A stretch of DNA of 64,000 nucleotides from Hymenobacter terricola (lineage in GTDB: Bacteria > Bacteroidota > Bacteroidia > Cytophagales > Hymenobacteraceae). Each line of letters starts with the position of its first letter. Positions within the stretch are counted from its first letter, which is position 1. The DNA is taken from NCBI RefSeq assembly GCF_017921975.2, contig NZ_JAGEMO020000016.1, positions 1 through 64,000 of the forward strand. Reading direction: 5' to 3'. Both the position numbers and the translations under genes were made by a program. The notes beneath the pieces are model-generated. The model was not told where the DNA came from. It did no database searches and was given only the letters and a program-made list of their open reading frames with translations. Positions 56,055-64,000 of the stretch are shown here, piece by piece.

Positions 56055-59000
56055 GGCGGCGGGGCTGGGCAGGCCCGGCCCGGTGGGCACCTCGGGCAGC
56101 GCCGCCAGCCCCGTGCAGTAGCCCAGCCGGCGGTAGCTCTCAAACTGCGGCTCGGAAAAGAACTGGTCGCCGGTGCTTTGGTGGGGGAACGTGGTGTTCT
56201 GGTGGGCGTATTCGCGCACGTCCACCGGCTCTTTGCCCGTGAGCGTGGCTTTGATGTAGAGCAGGTATCCGGGCTGGTCGGCGGGCTGGTCGGGGTAGCG
56301 GATAATGCCCCGCACGGCGCTGGCGGCCGCGTACCGCTCGCCGGCGGGCGGCACCAGCGGCGTGAGGTTCAGCTCAATTTCGACCCCAAAATCAACCCGC
56401 ACGCGCCGGATGGCGTTGGCAATGCCTTCGAAGCGCAGGTGGGCATCCTCTTCGGCGTCGCAGAGCACCACGTAGCGGCAGCGGCGGCGCACCAACTCGT
56501 ACAGGCCCATGTTGTCGAAGTGGCCGCCGTCGGAGAGGCACACGTAGGGGTCGGTGGCTTTGGCGCGGCCGGCCAGGTCGCGCAGCAGGTACAGCAGGCC
56601 GTTGCGCGGGTCGGCATCCTGCCAGGTGGCCTGGCGGGGGTTGCCCATCCACCAGCCCAGCCGCACGTTGAACAGGGTGAGCAGAAACGCCGTGACGGGC
56701 GAGGAATGGTAGCCCATGTTGGGGTTGGCGGCGGCCCCCGAAATGGCCATGACCGTGCCAATGCCGGGGCCGTTATCGGCCGGGTAGGCGTAGTGCGCGG
56801 TGGGACGGTAGGCGTATTCGGCGCTGGTGGCGTCGGCGGGCTGCACGGGCATGGTGCGGGCAAAGTCGAACCCGCAGTAGCGCGGCGTGAAGGTGAAGGA
56901 CTCGGCCATGCGGTCCTGGTGGGCCTGCTCGCCGCCGCGGGTCACGTTCAGGGCGGTGTTCAGCAGGGGCAGGGGGCCGAGGTAGGGCGGGTCGGCGGGG
57001 TCGCGCAGCGGGTCGTCGGGCCGCAGGCGGCACAGCTTGAGGTCGTCCTCGCCGTCGAAATCGGTGAAGGGGTTGGCCTGGCGCTCGGCGCGGCGGCGCG
57101 AGGCCCCGAGGTAGGCCCGCAGCAAGCGGTTTTTGTAGAAATGGTGCATCGAAAACTCATTTACCCCGAGGCGGCGGGCCAGCAGCCAGGCCAGCCCGCC
57201 CAGCACCACGATGGCAAACAGCGCCGCCCACGCCGGGTGGGTGAACGAGTGCTGAAGCCACCTGAAACGCTGCTCCGGCAGCCATTCGGGCAGGTGGCGC
57301 AGCAGGTGGCGCACGCCGTAGGACAAACTCAGCAGCAGCCCGATGATGAAGACGTAGGGCACCGCCTGCACCAGCCGGCTGCGCCAGTCGGCGGGAGCGG
57401 CGGGGCTGTTGGCCGTGGGCTGCGCGGGCGTGGCGGCGCTGCCGGCCAGGGCCACGCCCTTGCCCACGATGGTGAGCCAGCTGGCCGCCAGGCCCGTGGC
57501 CACGGCCGGCCACCAGTTTTCCAGCTGGCAAGCCAGCGCATCGATGGCCAGCGGCCCCAGCAGCACCAGGCTCAGCCCCACCACCCAGCCAATGGCGGCC
57601 AGCTGGGCCTGCGCGCCAAGGCGGCCCCACCACTCGCGGCGCTCGTCGGGAAAGTTGCGGCCCAGCAGGCCCAGTCGCACCAGGGCCAGCAGCCCCAGGG
57701 TTTCGACCAGCCCGGCCGGGCCCAGCACCAGGGCCACGCTGCGCTCCTGCTGCTGCCACAGAAAGCGCCAGCCCGCCAGCAGCACAATAGTGCCCGCCAG
57801 GGCGGCCAGGGCCGAAAACAGCAGCACCAATACCACCGACCGGAAGCGGTGCCAGCGGCGGGGCTCGGGGTGCTCGTAGCACAGGTCGTAGCGGCCCAGG
57901 GCGGCCACCAGCAGCAGGGCCAGCAGCAGCGGCACGCCCACTTGCAGCCACGGCGCGGGGCTGCTGCGCAATTCGGGCTCGTGAAAAAAAGCGTAGGAGC
58001 TGAGCAGCACCCCGGCCCCGAACAGCGCCGCCAGCAGCCAGGCCAGCCAACTGGTGGAAGTGAGCCAGCGGTAGGGCTTGCCGCCGGGAGCCAGGCCCCG
58101 CCGGTGCAGCTGGTATTCGCCCTGCCTCCTGCCAGTAATCAGGGCGCTGTACAGCAGCAGCGCCGTAGCCAGCGCCAGCCCCAGGTACTCGGTGTACCGC
58201 CCCGTGGCCTCCGGCGTAAAGCTTTGAAAGGCCGAAAAATTGCTCGCCAGCCACAGCGGCAGCGGCTGCAGAATGTGGTAGCCCAGCCAGGGCCAGGCCT
58301 GCCGCAGCCAGAACGCCACCCCCAGCCCCGCGCTCAGCATCAGCAGCAGAATTACCTGGTTGAGCACGGCATTGCGAAACCAGGTGAGGCCCACCGTCCA
58401 CACATCCACGGAGAGGGCGCTGACGGAAGGCGCGAGGTAGTTGCTAAAACTGCGCAGCCAGCGAATGGGCCGCGTTTCTTCGCCGCGCGGGTTGGGGGCC
58501 GTGAGCGGCGAGAGGCGCTGCGCCACCTTGCGCACCGAGCCGGCGCGCTGCACCCACGCCACCAGCCAGCTCCCCAGGTAGCCCCCGCCCGACACCGTGC
58601 TCAGGTAGTCGAGCCGGGGCAGCCAGCCGCGCTGGGCCAGGGCCTGCACCACGCCCAAACAGAACGTGGCGCTCCGAATGCCCCCGCCCGACAGCGCCAG
58701 GCCTAGCAGCTCGGCGCGGCCGGCCATCACCGTCGGTCCCGGCCCCGGCGCAAACGGGTGCAGCTCCGGCCCGGCCTCGGCCTTGCCCACCGGGGTGGGG
58801 TACAGCGCCGCCCGGCGGGCCGTAATGTCTTCCAGCTCCCGGCCCTGCACGTGGCTGAAGGGCACGGCCGCGAGCGTGGCGTCCAGCAGGGCCGCCACTA
58901 GCTCGGGGTCGTCGAGCAGGGCGGCCAGGCGGGCGGCCCGCACCGGGTCGGCGTCGGGAGCGGGCACCGGCGCGATGGCCTCGGCGGGCTGAATCAGGGC

Positions 59001-59621
59001 GGCGGCGGGCAGCAGCCGCCAGGGCCGGCGCACCTCAAAAGGCGTGAAATCCCGCGTCATTTCGATGTGTTCCTTCACCGGGGCGTAGTGCTCGGCTAGC
59101 GCGGGCTCGGCCAGCAGCGCCCGCAGCAGCAGGGGCTCAAACCCCAGCGCGGCAGCAAAGTGGCGGCGCAGCCGGGGGTAGCCGTTCAGGGCGCGGCGCA
59201 GGTGCTGCCGCCAGGCGGCCGGCAGGCTGGGCTGGGGGGCGTCCAGCAGCGCGGCCAGGCTGCTGTCTTCGGTCAAAAGGGGCTCGGGGTCCAGCACGGA
59301 GGCCATTTCGCCGGGCAGCTGCCGGCGCAGGCGCAGCAGGTAGCCCACCAGCTCGTGCGCCTGTTGCAGCAGCAGGGTCCAGGCTTCGGGCGGCGTGAGG
59401 CCGGCTGCGGTTTCGGGCACCAGCTCCTGGGCGCGGCGGCACAGCTCGGGGCCGGCCGGGTAGTGCAGCACCTCGGCGCAAGGCGTTTGGCCAAAGTCCC
59501 GCACCGTAATCGGGTAGGCGGTGGCGCGGCCGGAGGGCGACGGCGGGGGGCCCGCCAGCCAGTCCTGCAGCAGGGTGAGCACGGCCGTGGCACGGGCGGC
59601 AATTTCACTGTTAACGTCCAT
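55950..59621 (-). CDS. patatin-like phospholipase with large membrane domain
   Basis: The 1223-residue protein has a cytosolic helical N-terminus (1-300). The patatin core has GLALSGGGIRSATF (oxyanion Gly loop, about 307-320), YLSTVSGGGYLGS with the nucleophile Ser near 344, and much later CLSDGGHFDNMGLYE with the catalytic Asp near 1030. Between them about ten membrane helices (about 400-800) are inserted. The nucleophile elbow is TVSGG rather than GxSxG. Likely a lipid acyl hydrolase at the membrane. Start at 59621 (MDVNSE) is chosen over an upstream in-frame Met. Very high GC. Substrate and purpose unknown. Confidence 0.85.
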   Translation of the reverse strand: MDVNSEIAARATAVLTLLQDWLAGPPPSPSGRATAYPITVRDFGQTPCAEVLHYPAGPELCRRAQELVPETAAGLTPPEAWTLLLQQAHELVGYLLRLRRQLPGEMASVLDPEPLLTEDSSLAALLDAPQPSLPAAWRQHLRRALNGYPRLRRHFAAALGFEPLLLRALLAEPALAEHYAPVKEHIEMTRDFTPFEVRRPWRLLPAAALIQPAEAIAPVPAPDADPVRAARLAALLDDPELVAALLDATLAAVPFSHVQGRELEDITARRAALYPTPVGKAEAGPELHPFAPGPGPTVMAGRAELLGLALSGGGIRSATFCLGVVQALAQRGWLPRLDYLSTVSGGGYLGSWLVAWVQRAGSVRKVAQRLSPLTAPNPRGEETRPIRWLRSFSNYLAPSVSALSVDVWTVGLTWFRNAVLNQVILLLMLSAGLGVAFWLRQAWPWLGYHILQPLPLWLASNFSAFQSFTPEATGRYTEYLGLALATALLLYSALITGRRQGEYQLHRRGLAPGGKPYRWLTSTSWLAWLLAALFGAGVLLSSYAFFHEPELRSSPAPWLQVGVPLLLALLLVAALGRYDLCYEHPEPRRWHRFRSVVLVLLFSALAALAGTIVLLAGWRFLWQQQERSVALVLGPAGLVETLGLLALVRLGLLGRNFPDERREWWGRLGAQAQLAAIGWVVGLSLVLLGPLAIDALACQLENWWPAVATGLAASWLTIVGKGVALAGSAATPAQPTANSPAAPADWRSRLVQAVPYVFIIGLLLSLSYGVRHLLRHLPEWLPEQRFRWLQHSFTHPAWAALFAIVVLGGLAWLLARRLGVNEFSMHHFYKNRLLRAYLGASRRRAERQANPFTDFDGEDDLKLCRLRPDDPLRDPADPPYLGPLPLLNTALNVTRGGEQAHQDRMAESFTFTPRYCGFDFARTMPVQPADATSAEYAYRPTAHYAYPADNGPGIGTVMAISGAAANPNMGYHSSPVTAFLLTLFNVRLGWWMGNPRQATWQDADPRNGLLYLLRDLAGRAKATDPYVCLSDGGHFDNMGLYELVRRRCRYVVLCDAEEDAHLRFEGIANAIRRVRVDFGVEIELNLTPLVPPAGERYAAASAVRGIIRYPDQPADQPGYLLYIKATLTGKEPVDVREYAHQNTTFPHQSTGDQFFSEPQFESYRRLGYCTGLAALPEVPTGPGLPSPAALFPAEPDPGLAAAVAQQASTRVVQQPVAVNGTLV

Positions 59622-59801
59622 CGTTTCGGGCCGGTAAGGAGGTGAATAGTCCGCAATGCTAAGAATAAATAATAATATTTTACTATTTAATAAAATTGTT
59701 GCCCCGGCAGGCACTGCCTGAGCCGGGCTTTGCGCTGCCTTCTGCCATTAGCAGGAGCGGGGCTTACTTTGTGTTTTCGTTTTCGTCCCAACCCGCTACC
59801 C

Positions 59802-60209
59802 GTGCGCCGTCCCAAACCCGTAATTTTTGGCCTGTATGGCTGGTCGCCCGATTTTGGCTTCCGCTACATTCACCCCGCCAACCGCCGCGCTTTTGAGCTG
59901 CTGGAGCCCGTGGGCAAGCTATTTGAGAAGATAGCCGAAGACGACGAAGGGGAATGGATAACCATTCGCTACGACGAGCAGCAGTTCCTCGTGCGTCCCG
60001 AACTGTTCAAGGAAATCTATCACAAGCCGAAGTTCAGCTTCGGCGATTCGGTGGAGGAGGTGACTCCCGCGCCGGGCGAATACCGCCACTTCGGCCTCAT
60101 CTCCGACGTGTTCTGGGACGAGGCCACCGACACGGCTTCCTTTCAGATTGTGGAGCGCAAGCGTAAGCTGCCGAGGGTGTTTCAGGCCAGCGAGCTGCGG
60201 GCTGATTAA
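59802..60209 (+). CDS. small protein of unknown function
   Basis: This 135-residue acidic protein starts with VIFGLYGWSPDFGFRYIHP. It continues with EGEWITIRYDEQQFLVRPELFKE, FSFGDSVEEVTPAPGEYRHFG and ends in a basic helix VERKRKLPRVFQASELRAD. No signal peptide in this form. Start is GTG at 59802; the frame is open to 59730, where an ATG gives 24 more residues. I know similar small proteins only as hypothetical ones in Bacteroidota. Confidence 0.7.
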   Translation: MRRPKPVIFGLYGWSPDFGFRYIHPANRRAFELLEPVGKLFEKIAEDDEGEWITIRYDEQQFLVRPELFKEIYHKPKFSFGDSVEEVTPAPGEYRHFGLISDVFWDEATDTASFQIVERKRKLPRVFQASELRAD

Positions 60210-60228
60210 CTAGAAAATAATTGATTAA

Positions 60229-60346
60229 CAGAACGTCGTGCTCATCTGGCATCCGCTTGCCGAAGCATCTCTACCACAGTAGTAGCTGATTATTTACCCG
60301 GCAGAGATGCTTCGGCAAGCGGACGCCAGATGAGCATGACGTTCTG
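60229..60346. repeat. palindromic intergenic element, family 1, copy d
   Basis: Arms of about 43-44 nt (60229-60271 and 60303-60346) are nearly complementary, with the core GAACGTC, then GCTTGCCGAAGCATCTCT on the left and AGAGATGCTTCGGCAAGC on the right. It is the longest clear stem in the window. It lies between the small-protein gene and the YfcC-type gene, both of which end here. Confidence 0.92.
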
Positions 60347-60367
60347 ATTTCAGCAAGATGTGCCGGA

Positions 60368-61714
60368 TTACACGCCCAGCCAAATAGCCGCCACCACGCC
60401 CACCACGCCCAGCCCCAGCAGCAGCGCATACAGCGGCCACACGAACTTCAGCCACTCATCGAACCGCACGCCGCAGATGGCCAGCATGGCTAGGAGGGCG
60501 CCATTGGTGGGCGTAATCAGCTCGCAGAGCCCGGCCGCGTACTGAAAGCAGAGCACCACCACCTGGCGCGACAGGCCAATCAAATCGGCCAGCGGCGCAA
60601 ACAGCGGCATGGTGAGCGTGGCCTGCCCGCTCACGCTGGGCACGGGCAGGTGCAGCGCGGTTTGCACCACCATCATGCCCAGCGCCGACAGAGTGACCGG
60701 CAAATGCGCCAGCGGGGCCGAGAGCCCCTGCACGATGGTATCGACGATGTGGCCTTGCTCCAGGACCACGAAAATGGCGCGGGCAAACCCAATCAGCAGG
60801 GCCGAAAAGGCAATGTCGCGGAAGCCGGTCACGAAGCCCTCGGCCGTGCCCGACAGGCCCAGGCCGCCCAGCAAGCCGGCCCCCACGCCCAGCACGAAAA
60901 ACACGGCCCCCATCTGGTCGAAATCCCAGCCCAGGGCCACCACGCCGTAGCCAAAAATGCTGAACATGACCAGCAGCAACAGCAGCACCAGCCCGTGGCG
61001 GCCGGCCCCGGTGGCATCGGCGGCCACGTCGGCGGCCGTCACCTCCGGCGTCACCCGGTTCCGGATGGCGTGGCGCATGGTGCCCGCAATCCAGAGGGCC
61101 ACGGCCGGCACCAGCAGCACCAGCCGGTAGCCCCCGCCCGAAAGCAGCGGCAGCTGCGCCAGCTTCTGCGCAATGCCCACCTGAAACGGGTTTATCGGGC
61201 TAAAAGCCGCTCCCACAATGGCCGCCCCGATGCTGGCCGACACGGCCGTGAGCACCGGGTAGCCCAGCCGGCGCATCAGCACCAGCAGCACCGGCACGAG
61301 GGGCACAATTTCCTCGCCCATGTTCTCCAAAGCGCCCATGGTGGCAAACAGGATGCTCACCACGGGTATCACCAGCACCTCGCGGCCGTGGGCGCGGGCC
61401 AGCAGCCAGTCCACGCCGTGGCGCAGGGCGCCGGTCTGGTCGAGCACGGTGAAGGCCCCGCCGGCCAGGAAAATCAGGAAGATGACACCCGCTGCGTCGG
61501 CCATGCCCTTGGGGATGTCCACCAGCATATCGAGCGGGCTCACCGGGGTGGATTTCACGCGCTGGTAGGAGCCGGGCACCACCACCTCGCGGCCGGTGGC
61601 GGCATTCTTTTGGCGGGCAAACTGGCCGGCGGGCAGCACGTAGCTCAGCGCTGCCGCCAGAATGATAAAGCCCACCAGCAGCACCAGCGGATGAGGAAAG
61701 CGGAAAGAAGTCAT
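60368..61714 (-). CDS. YfcC-family (C4-dicarboxylate-carrier-like) transporter
   Basis: This 448-residue protein has about 12 membrane helices. It starts FPHPLVLLVGFIILAAALSYVLPAGQFAR, cited by its core ALSYVLPAGQF (about 21-31), which is typical of the YfcC/DcuC group. Later parts are GAFTVLDQTGALRHGV, MGEEIVPLVPVLLVLM, GAAIVGAAFSPINPFQVGIAQ and PVPSVSGQATLTMPLFAPLADLIGLSRQ (Ser/Gly-rich re-entrant loop). It likely moves small carboxylates or amino acids. Start at 61714 is chosen; the extra upstream frame lies in a palindrome. Confidence 0.9.
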   Translation of the reverse strand: MTSFRFPHPLVLLVGFIILAAALSYVLPAGQFARQKNAATGREVVVPGSYQRVKSTPVSPLDMLVDIPKGMADAAGVIFLIFLAGGAFTVLDQTGALRHGVDWLLARAHGREVLVIPVVSILFATMGALENMGEEIVPLVPVLLVLMRRLGYPVLTAVSASIGAAIVGAAFSPINPFQVGIAQKLAQLPLLSGGGYRLVLLVPAVALWIAGTMRHAIRNRVTPEVTAADVAADATGAGRHGLVLLLLLVMFSIFGYGVVALGWDFDQMGAVFFVLGVGAGLLGGLGLSGTAEGFVTGFRDIAFSALLIGFARAIFVVLEQGHIVDTIVQGLSAPLAHLPVTLSALGMMVVQTALHLPVPSVSGQATLTMPLFAPLADLIGLSRQVVVLCFQYAAGLCELITPTNGALLAMLAICGVRFDEWLKFVWPLYALLLGLGVVGVVAAIWLGV

Positions 61715-61737
61715 TGCAGTGAATAGGGAACGAGGGA

Positions 61738-61854
61738 ACAAAAGAACGTCATGCCGAGCTTGTCGAAGCATCTCTACCGGGGAAGTAAATCAATTACTCT
61801 CGCAGCAGAGATGCTTCGATAAGCGGACGCCAGACGAGCATGACGTTCTTTTGT
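61738..61854. repeat. palindromic intergenic element, family 1, copy e
   Basis: ACAAAAGAACGTCATGC on the left pairs with GCATGACGTTCTTTTGT on the right, and TCGAAGCATCTCT with AGAGATGCTTCGA inside. Arm parts GAGCTTG and AAGCGGACGCCAGACGAG no longer match, so this copy has a bulge, with sequence on one side as in copy d. It lies between divergent genes. Confidence 0.9.
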
Positions 61855-61875
61855 GCCTTGTTTTGTTGCCGCCTC

Positions 61876-62121
61876 ATGACCTTCACTGCCTTCAAAGCCC
61901 TGCACCAGCGCCACCAGGCCGAGCACCTTGCCCGGCACGGCACCCGCCTGGCCGAGCGCCAGGAAGACAGCTTCGACCTCGCCCTGTATGCCATCGAAGG
62001 GTTCTACGCCGAAACCTGGCGCAGCCGCGGCGAAGAGCCCATCCTCTTCATCCACGTTTTCCAGAAGCCCGCGGGGCTCAGCGATTACCTCCGGCTGGTG
62101 CAACTGCCCACCGGCCTCTAA
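61876..62121 (+). CDS. small protein of unknown function
   Basis: The 81-residue product starts MTFTAFKALHQRHQAEHL, continues EDSFDLALYAIEGFYAETW, and ends ILFIHVFQKPAGLSDYLRLVQLP. It is soluble with no recognised family, and looks like a compact alpha/beta fold. ATG at 61876 is 22 nt after the palindrome. It is close upstream of the alpha/beta hydrolase gene. Confidence 0.65.
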   Translation: MTFTAFKALHQRHQAEHLARHGTRLAERQEDSFDLALYAIEGFYAETWRSRGEEPILFIHVFQKPAGLSDYLRLVQLPTGL

Positions 62122-62174
62122 AGTCCTTGCGCCGCCCCGGCAACCACGCCGGTTGGTTTTGGCGTGAGCAAATA

Positions 62175-63176
62175 ATGCGTGTTCTGGGGTATTTGCTGCT
62201 GTTGCTTTGGGCTTTTCAGGGGCCCGCTATGGCCCAAATTCCGGCCGGCCGGCGTGGCCCCGAGGAGTTTGGCTACCGGCACCTGGTGGTGATGTTTGGC
62301 CGCGACAGCGTGAACGTGCTGGTGCTCTCGCAGCCGGGCGAGGCCGCCGTGAAAAAGCCGCTGCTGCTGTGGGTGCAGGGCTCGCTGCCCACTCCGCTGG
62401 TGCTTTACGACCAGCGCGGGGCCTTTCCGGTTTTTCCCTTCCATCCCAAAGCGGTGCTGAAGAATTGCCACCTGGCCATCATCAGCAAGCCGGGCATTGC
62501 GCTGGTGGCCAATGTGGAAGGCAAGAACCCCAACCGCATGTTTGGCGAAGGCCCGCCCCCGCCGTACTACTGCCAGCGCAACTACCTCGACTACTACGTG
62601 CGGCGCGACCAGGCCGTGCTGCGCTATCTCAAAAAGCAGCCCTGGGTTGATAAAGCGCACGTGGTGGTGGCCGGCCATTCCGAAGGCAGCACCATCGCCG
62701 CGCATCTGGCCGCCGTGCCGGGCCTGGTGAGCCGGGCCGTGTACCTGAGCGGCAACCCGCTGGGCCGGCTGATGTCGATGCAGGCCCAGGCCCGGCTTGC
62801 CGACGACACGGCCGAGGTCGCGGGCACGTTCCGCCGCTGGCAAACCGTGGTGGCCAACCCCGCGCTCACCGACTGCGTGGGCGACGACAACCGCAACGTG
62901 TACTCGTTTTCGGCGCCGCTGCTGCCGGTGCTGCTGCGCACCACGGTGCCAGTGTTCGTGGGCTTCGGCACGCAGGACCGGGGCGTGGCCGGCGACGACT
63001 ACCTGCGCCTGGAAACCATCCGGCAGCACAAAATCAACTTCACCTTCCGCGAGTACCCGGGCCGCGAGCACAACTTCTTCGGCGTCAAAAACGGCCGGAT
63101 TGACTACGACGATTTTTACTGGGACGCGGTGGGGGAAGACTTCCTGCGCTGGGCCGGACTGTGGCCCAGGCCCTAG
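62175..63176 (+). CDS. secreted alpha/beta hydrolase
   Basis: The 333-residue product has a signal peptide (1-19, ending GPAMA) and an alpha/beta hydrolase core. LLLWVQGSLPTPLV carries the oxyanion region, the nucleophile is in VVVAGHSEGSTIAAHLA (Ser about 175), acid in VGFGTQDRGVAGDD, and His in YPGREHNFFG (about 300). Family unclear; similar proteins are called prolyl oligopeptidase-like. Start is set by the signal peptide. Confidence 0.87.
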   Translation: MRVLGYLLLLLWAFQGPAMAQIPAGRRGPEEFGYRHLVVMFGRDSVNVLVLSQPGEAAVKKPLLLWVQGSLPTPLVLYDQRGAFPVFPFHPKAVLKNCHLAIISKPGIALVANVEGKNPNRMFGEGPPPPYYCQRNYLDYYVRRDQAVLRYLKKQPWVDKAHVVVAGHSEGSTIAAHLAAVPGLVSRAVYLSGNPLGRLMSMQAQARLADDTAEVAGTFRRWQTVVANPALTDCVGDDNRNVYSFSAPLLPVLLRTTVPVFVGFGTQDRGVAGDDYLRLETIRQHKINFTFREYPGREHNFFGVKNGRIDYDDFYWDAVGEDFLRWAGLWPRP

Positions 63177-63183
63177 CCGATGC

Positions 63184-63801
63184 TCACTCCGCCAGCCGGT
63201 CCACGTCGGTCAGCTGGCCTTTGTTCTGCATGATTTGCAGCTCAAACTGGGTCAGCGAAAAGGACTTGCTGCCGTATTTGGTTGGGGCGTTCAGCTCGTC
63301 GATGGGGTGGCTGTTGTCGATTTCGTACTCATTGGCCACCACTTCCACGGTGTTGCCCTTGGCGCTCACCACTTTCAGGAGCGAGTATTGGGTGCTGTCG
63401 CCCGTCGAGTGAATGGTGTAGATGTCGCCGGCGCGGGGCGCGGCCAGGTAGGCCTTGTTGGCGCGGGCGTTCTGGGTGCCGGCCACGGCGGCCCAGGCCA
63501 GCCCGGCCGCCACCAGCCCAACACCCGACCACGTCCAGAGCGGCAGCCGGGTCTGCTGCTTGAGGTCGCGGGCTTGTTCGCGCGCCGCCTCGGGCATGGC
63601 CTTGCCATCCAGGGTCAGCTGGCAATGGGTGCAGTGGGCCACGGCGGCTTTGGCGAAGGGAAAAAAGGGAATCCAGTACGCATGGGCGTAGCGGCTGAAC
63701 ACGCTCAGCTGCATGGCTTTGGGGGCTGAGCAGGACGGGCAGGCCACGCCCAGCAGGGGCTCCGTGCGCAGGTGCGAGCTTTTTATTCCGTAAATAACCA
63801 T
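63184..63801 (-). CDS. zinc-ribbon membrane protein
   Basis: This 205-residue protein has an N-terminal zinc ribbon made of two CxxC knuckles: GVACPSCSAPKAM (about 19-31) and AHCTHCQLTLDG (about 54-65). A linker helix, one membrane helix (about 88-104, GVGLVAAGLAWAAVAG) and a soluble beta domain with AGDIYTIHSTGDSTQYSLLKVV follow. Zinc-ribbon plus TM proteins of this type are uncharacterised. Start at 63801 (MVIYGIK) fits the knuckle position; upstream frame has no such logic. Convergent with the hydrolase gene, 7 nt apart. Confidence 0.8.
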   Translation of the reverse strand: MVIYGIKSSHLRTEPLLGVACPSCSAPKAMQLSVFSRYAHAYWIPFFPFAKAAVAHCTHCQLTLDGKAMPEAAREQARDLKQQTRLPLWTWSGVGLVAAGLAWAAVAGTQNARANKAYLAAPRAGDIYTIHSTGDSTQYSLLKVVSAKGNTVEVVANEYEIDNSHPIDELNAPTKYGSKSFSLTQFELQIMQNKGQLTDVDRLAE

Positions 63802-63963
63802 GTGGGCGTAGGCGTTGGGTAATAGGCAAGGGGTTGGGACAAAAGCTAAATGTAGCGCCGCCGGCTGGGCCGACCAATTTCCGGCGCGCAAAAAATGCCG
63901 GATTTGCCCGGCTTTTTTGTCTGCTCACGCCCCCAAAGCTTCTGCGCCACTACCTTGCCCCGC

Positions 63964-64000
63964 ATGAAACGCCTCCTGCCGCTTGCCTTCGCACTGCTCA
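63964..64000 (+). CDS. start of a gene cut by the window edge
   Basis: ATG at 63964 is followed by codons for MKRLLPLAFALL, the start of a probable signal peptide, and the frame runs out of the window. TACCTTG ends 7 nt before the ATG and may be a -7 box missing one T. The product cannot be told. Confidence 0.5.
   Translation, partial: MKRLLPLAFALL

Noticed and set aside
56178-58706. An 842-codon open frame on the plus strand within the patatin-like gene
   Set aside because: Antisense shadow in very GC-rich DNA; the product is Gln/Gly/His/Arg-rich with no fold, while the minus strand has patatin motifs and membrane helices.

Overview
The window looks like a chromosomal segment of a high-GC Bacteroidota of the order Cytophagales, most probably Hymenobacter or a close relative. 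The evidence is a type IX secretion C-terminal domain, DUF4199 and BatA-type membrane proteins, a eukaryote-type (GT3) glycogen synthase, promoters of the Bacteroidota TAnnTTTG type, and almost no Shine-Dalgarno signals. The species call is inference. No plasmid, phage, transposase, tRNA or CRISPR feature was seen.

Layout. Positions 1-200 hold the end of an rRNA operon (5S rRNA and terminator). Positions 344-7600 form a cell-envelope block: BatA-type protein, two DUF4199-type membrane proteins, a polyprenyl-phosphate GT2, a GT4 and a GT9 glycosyltransferase. Positions 7640-10930 hold a lipoprotein, a helical protein of unknown function with a 21-nt repeat array upstream, and a T9SS-exported protein. 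Positions 11070-19420 are mostly housekeeping: purB, a GT51 peptidoglycan transglycosylase with a long N-terminal extension, a TerC protein, a dolichol-phosphate-mannose-type synthase, protoporphyrinogen oxidase, a HAD phosphatase and a 51-residue lipoprotein. Positions 19500-22290 pair arginine decarboxylase with an arginase-type ureohydrolase (polyamine/arginine metabolism).

Positions 22300-30140 are the main accessory region. It holds a lone SMI1/KNR4 gene, a second repeat array followed by a second helical protein that resembles the first, a strongly AT-rich nuclease-HerA pair (probable phage defence), a Crp/Fnr regulator with DoxX and YdeI-type genes, and a two-gene unit flanked by a 49-bp direct repeat.

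Positions 31000-47950 return to core genes: argS, LOG-family hydrolase, glutathione peroxidase, menA, SDR, DEAD-box helicase, methyltransferase, a compact ABC pair, CoA transferase, trpS, two paralogous secreted proteins, the queuosine-precursor transporter, RNase Z and a STAS protein. Positions 48000-55160 include a glycogen module (GT3 synthase and GH13 branching enzyme) around a nitroreductase and a YitT protein. Positions 55340-64000 hold a membrane protein whose 3' end overlaps antisense with a 1223-residue patatin-like lipase, a YfcC transporter, an alpha/beta hydrolase and a zinc-ribbon membrane protein. A truncated gene starts at the right edge.

Space between genes is rich in structured repeats: at least five long palindromes of one family (core GAACGTCATGC...GAAGCATCTC), five of a second family (core TTGTCAGTTGTTAG), three 21-nt tandem arrays, and several strong terminator hairpins. 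Several core genes (purB, argS, HAD phosphatase, glutathione peroxidase) have a -7 box ending only 4-5 nt before the start codon, which predicts leaderless or nearly leaderless mRNAs.
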